Shown here one piece after another: positions 4,700 to 5,014 of a stretch of DNA of 5,014 nt (the first letter of the stretch is position 1; every line of letters starts with the position of its first letter). The DNA lies in assembly GCA_023246275.1 (NCBI GenBank), contig JAHFIS010000071.1, forward strand, positions 1 through 5,014, read 5' to 3'. A model generated the notes under the pieces. That model worked only from the letters and a program-made list of their open reading frames with translations, was not told the origin of the DNA and made no database searches. Position numbers and translations under genes: made by a program. This stretch comes from Candidatus Uhrbacteria bacterium. Lineage in GTDB: Bacteria; Patescibacteriota; Patescibacteriia; UBA9934; GWF2-40-263.

Positions 4700-5014
4700 A
4701 TGGATAAAACAATCCTTTCGGCACAGAAGCGCGTCCACTTGGGCCGCAAGAACTACCACGTCCGCAACGAGGGCGTCATTCCGGCCGTCGTGTACGGCGC
4801 CGGCATGGTCCCGCTGAACGTCCAGGTGGTTCACAACGAGTTCGCAAAGGTTCTTAAGACCGCGGGAGAATCGACGATCGTCGAGCTCGCCGTCGACGGC
4901 GCCTCGCCGCTGCACGTGCTCATTCAGGCGATGCAGACCGACCCGGTCACGGATGCGTTCACGCACGTGGACTTCCGCGCCGTGGACATGTCGAAGAAGA
5001 TCGAGGCCGAGGTG
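4700..5014 (+). CDS. rplY: 50S ribosomal protein L25 / Ctc (partial; 3' end beyond right edge)
   Basis: L25-family protein that binds 5S rRNA in the large ribosomal subunit; longer members are called Ctc or TL5. The 105 codons visible are all open and end with the window. Family signatures: RVHLGRKNYHVRNEGVIPAV (11-30) followed by VYGAG; the ESTIVELAVDG strand (57-67); LHVLIQAMQTDPVTDAFTHV (71-90) then DFRAVDM, matching the conserved 'hvLi.d.Q.dPv.d...HvDF' core. Residues 98-105 (SKKIEAEV) start the stretch that leads into the C-terminal TL5 domain, so this is probably a two-domain Ctc of about 200 residues rather than a short 94-residue L25 as in E. coli. That prediction needs the sequence beyond the edge. 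The start is the ATG at 4700; no Shine-Dalgarno is seen. It has its own promoter candidate, with TTGACA over the preceding stop codon. Confidence 0.95.
   Translation, partial: MDKTILSAQKRVHLGRKNYHVRNEGVIPAVVYGAGMVPLNVQVVHNEFAKVLKTAGESTIVELAVDGASPLHVLIQAMQTDPVTDAFTHVDFRAVDMSKKIEAEV

Noticed and set aside
3583..4707. A 374-codon plus-strand frame spanning the end of rodA, the zinc-ribbon gene and the rplY start
   Set aside because: It overlaps three better supported genes in another frame and has Arg/Gly/Pro-rich composition typical of a GC-rich out-of-frame read.
4595..4966. A 123-codon minus-strand frame opposite rplY
   Set aside because: The plus strand encodes a clear L25/Ctc protein; this frame has no recognisable content.
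1..5014. A hidden accessory, defence or mobile system
   Set aside because: All long open frames are explained by housekeeping or small conserved-type genes. No transposase, integrase, toxin-antitoxin, direct-repeat array or composition break was seen.

Overview
The window is GC-rich (roughly 60%) and tightly packed with core bacterial genes. No tRNA, rRNA, CRISPR array, transposase or phage gene was seen. Five protein genes are supported: the 5' part of gyrB on the minus strand, running off the left edge, then four plus-strand genes. These are an uncharacterised one-span membrane protein, a RodA-type SEDS glycosyltransferase, a small double-CxxC zinc-ribbon protein, and the N-terminal half of ribosomal protein L25/Ctc (rplY), cut by the right edge.

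The gene set suggests a member of the Patescibacteria (Candidate Phyla Radiation), most likely a GC-rich Parcubacteria-type lineage. Pointers are a short gyrB with an unusual acidic/basic linker, a membrane protein with beta-rich domains next to rodA, a small zinc-ribbon protein just before ctc, and start codons without Shine-Dalgarno sequences. This assignment is inference from recalled gene style; no database was searched.

Layout: 2-1933 (minus) holds gyrB, 644 codons from its start to the edge, missing only the last few dozen residues. 1934-2041 is a divergent promoter region, with TTGAAC-17-TACTAT facing gyrB and an extended -10 (TGCTATACT) facing the membrane-protein gene. 2042-3001 encodes the membrane protein. 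3002-3073 is a short spacer rich in nested inverted repeats. 3074-4177 is rodA. 4178-4258 is a spacer with an imperfect GC-rich inverted repeat and an extended -10-like TGCTAAAGT. 4259-4648 is the zinc-ribbon gene. 4649-4699 carries an rplY promoter (TTGACA-17-CACAAT, its -35 sharing bases with the previous stop codon) and a 10-bp hairpin. 4700-5014 is the partial rplY.

The genes serve separate core functions: DNA supercoiling (GyrB), peptidoglycan elongation (RodA) and 5S rRNA-binding in the ribosome (L25). Spacers of 50-110 bp, each with a candidate promoter, suggest several short transcription units rather than one operon. The most notable theme is at the gene starts. None of the five has a recognisable Shine-Dalgarno sequence, and three have a -10-like hexamer only 6-9 nt before the ATG, the geometry expected of leaderless mRNAs. 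I found no convincing new multi-gene system. The points worth checking are the start-site architecture, the rodA-upstream dyads, the pre-rplY hairpin, the GyrB linker and the two uncharacterised proteins.
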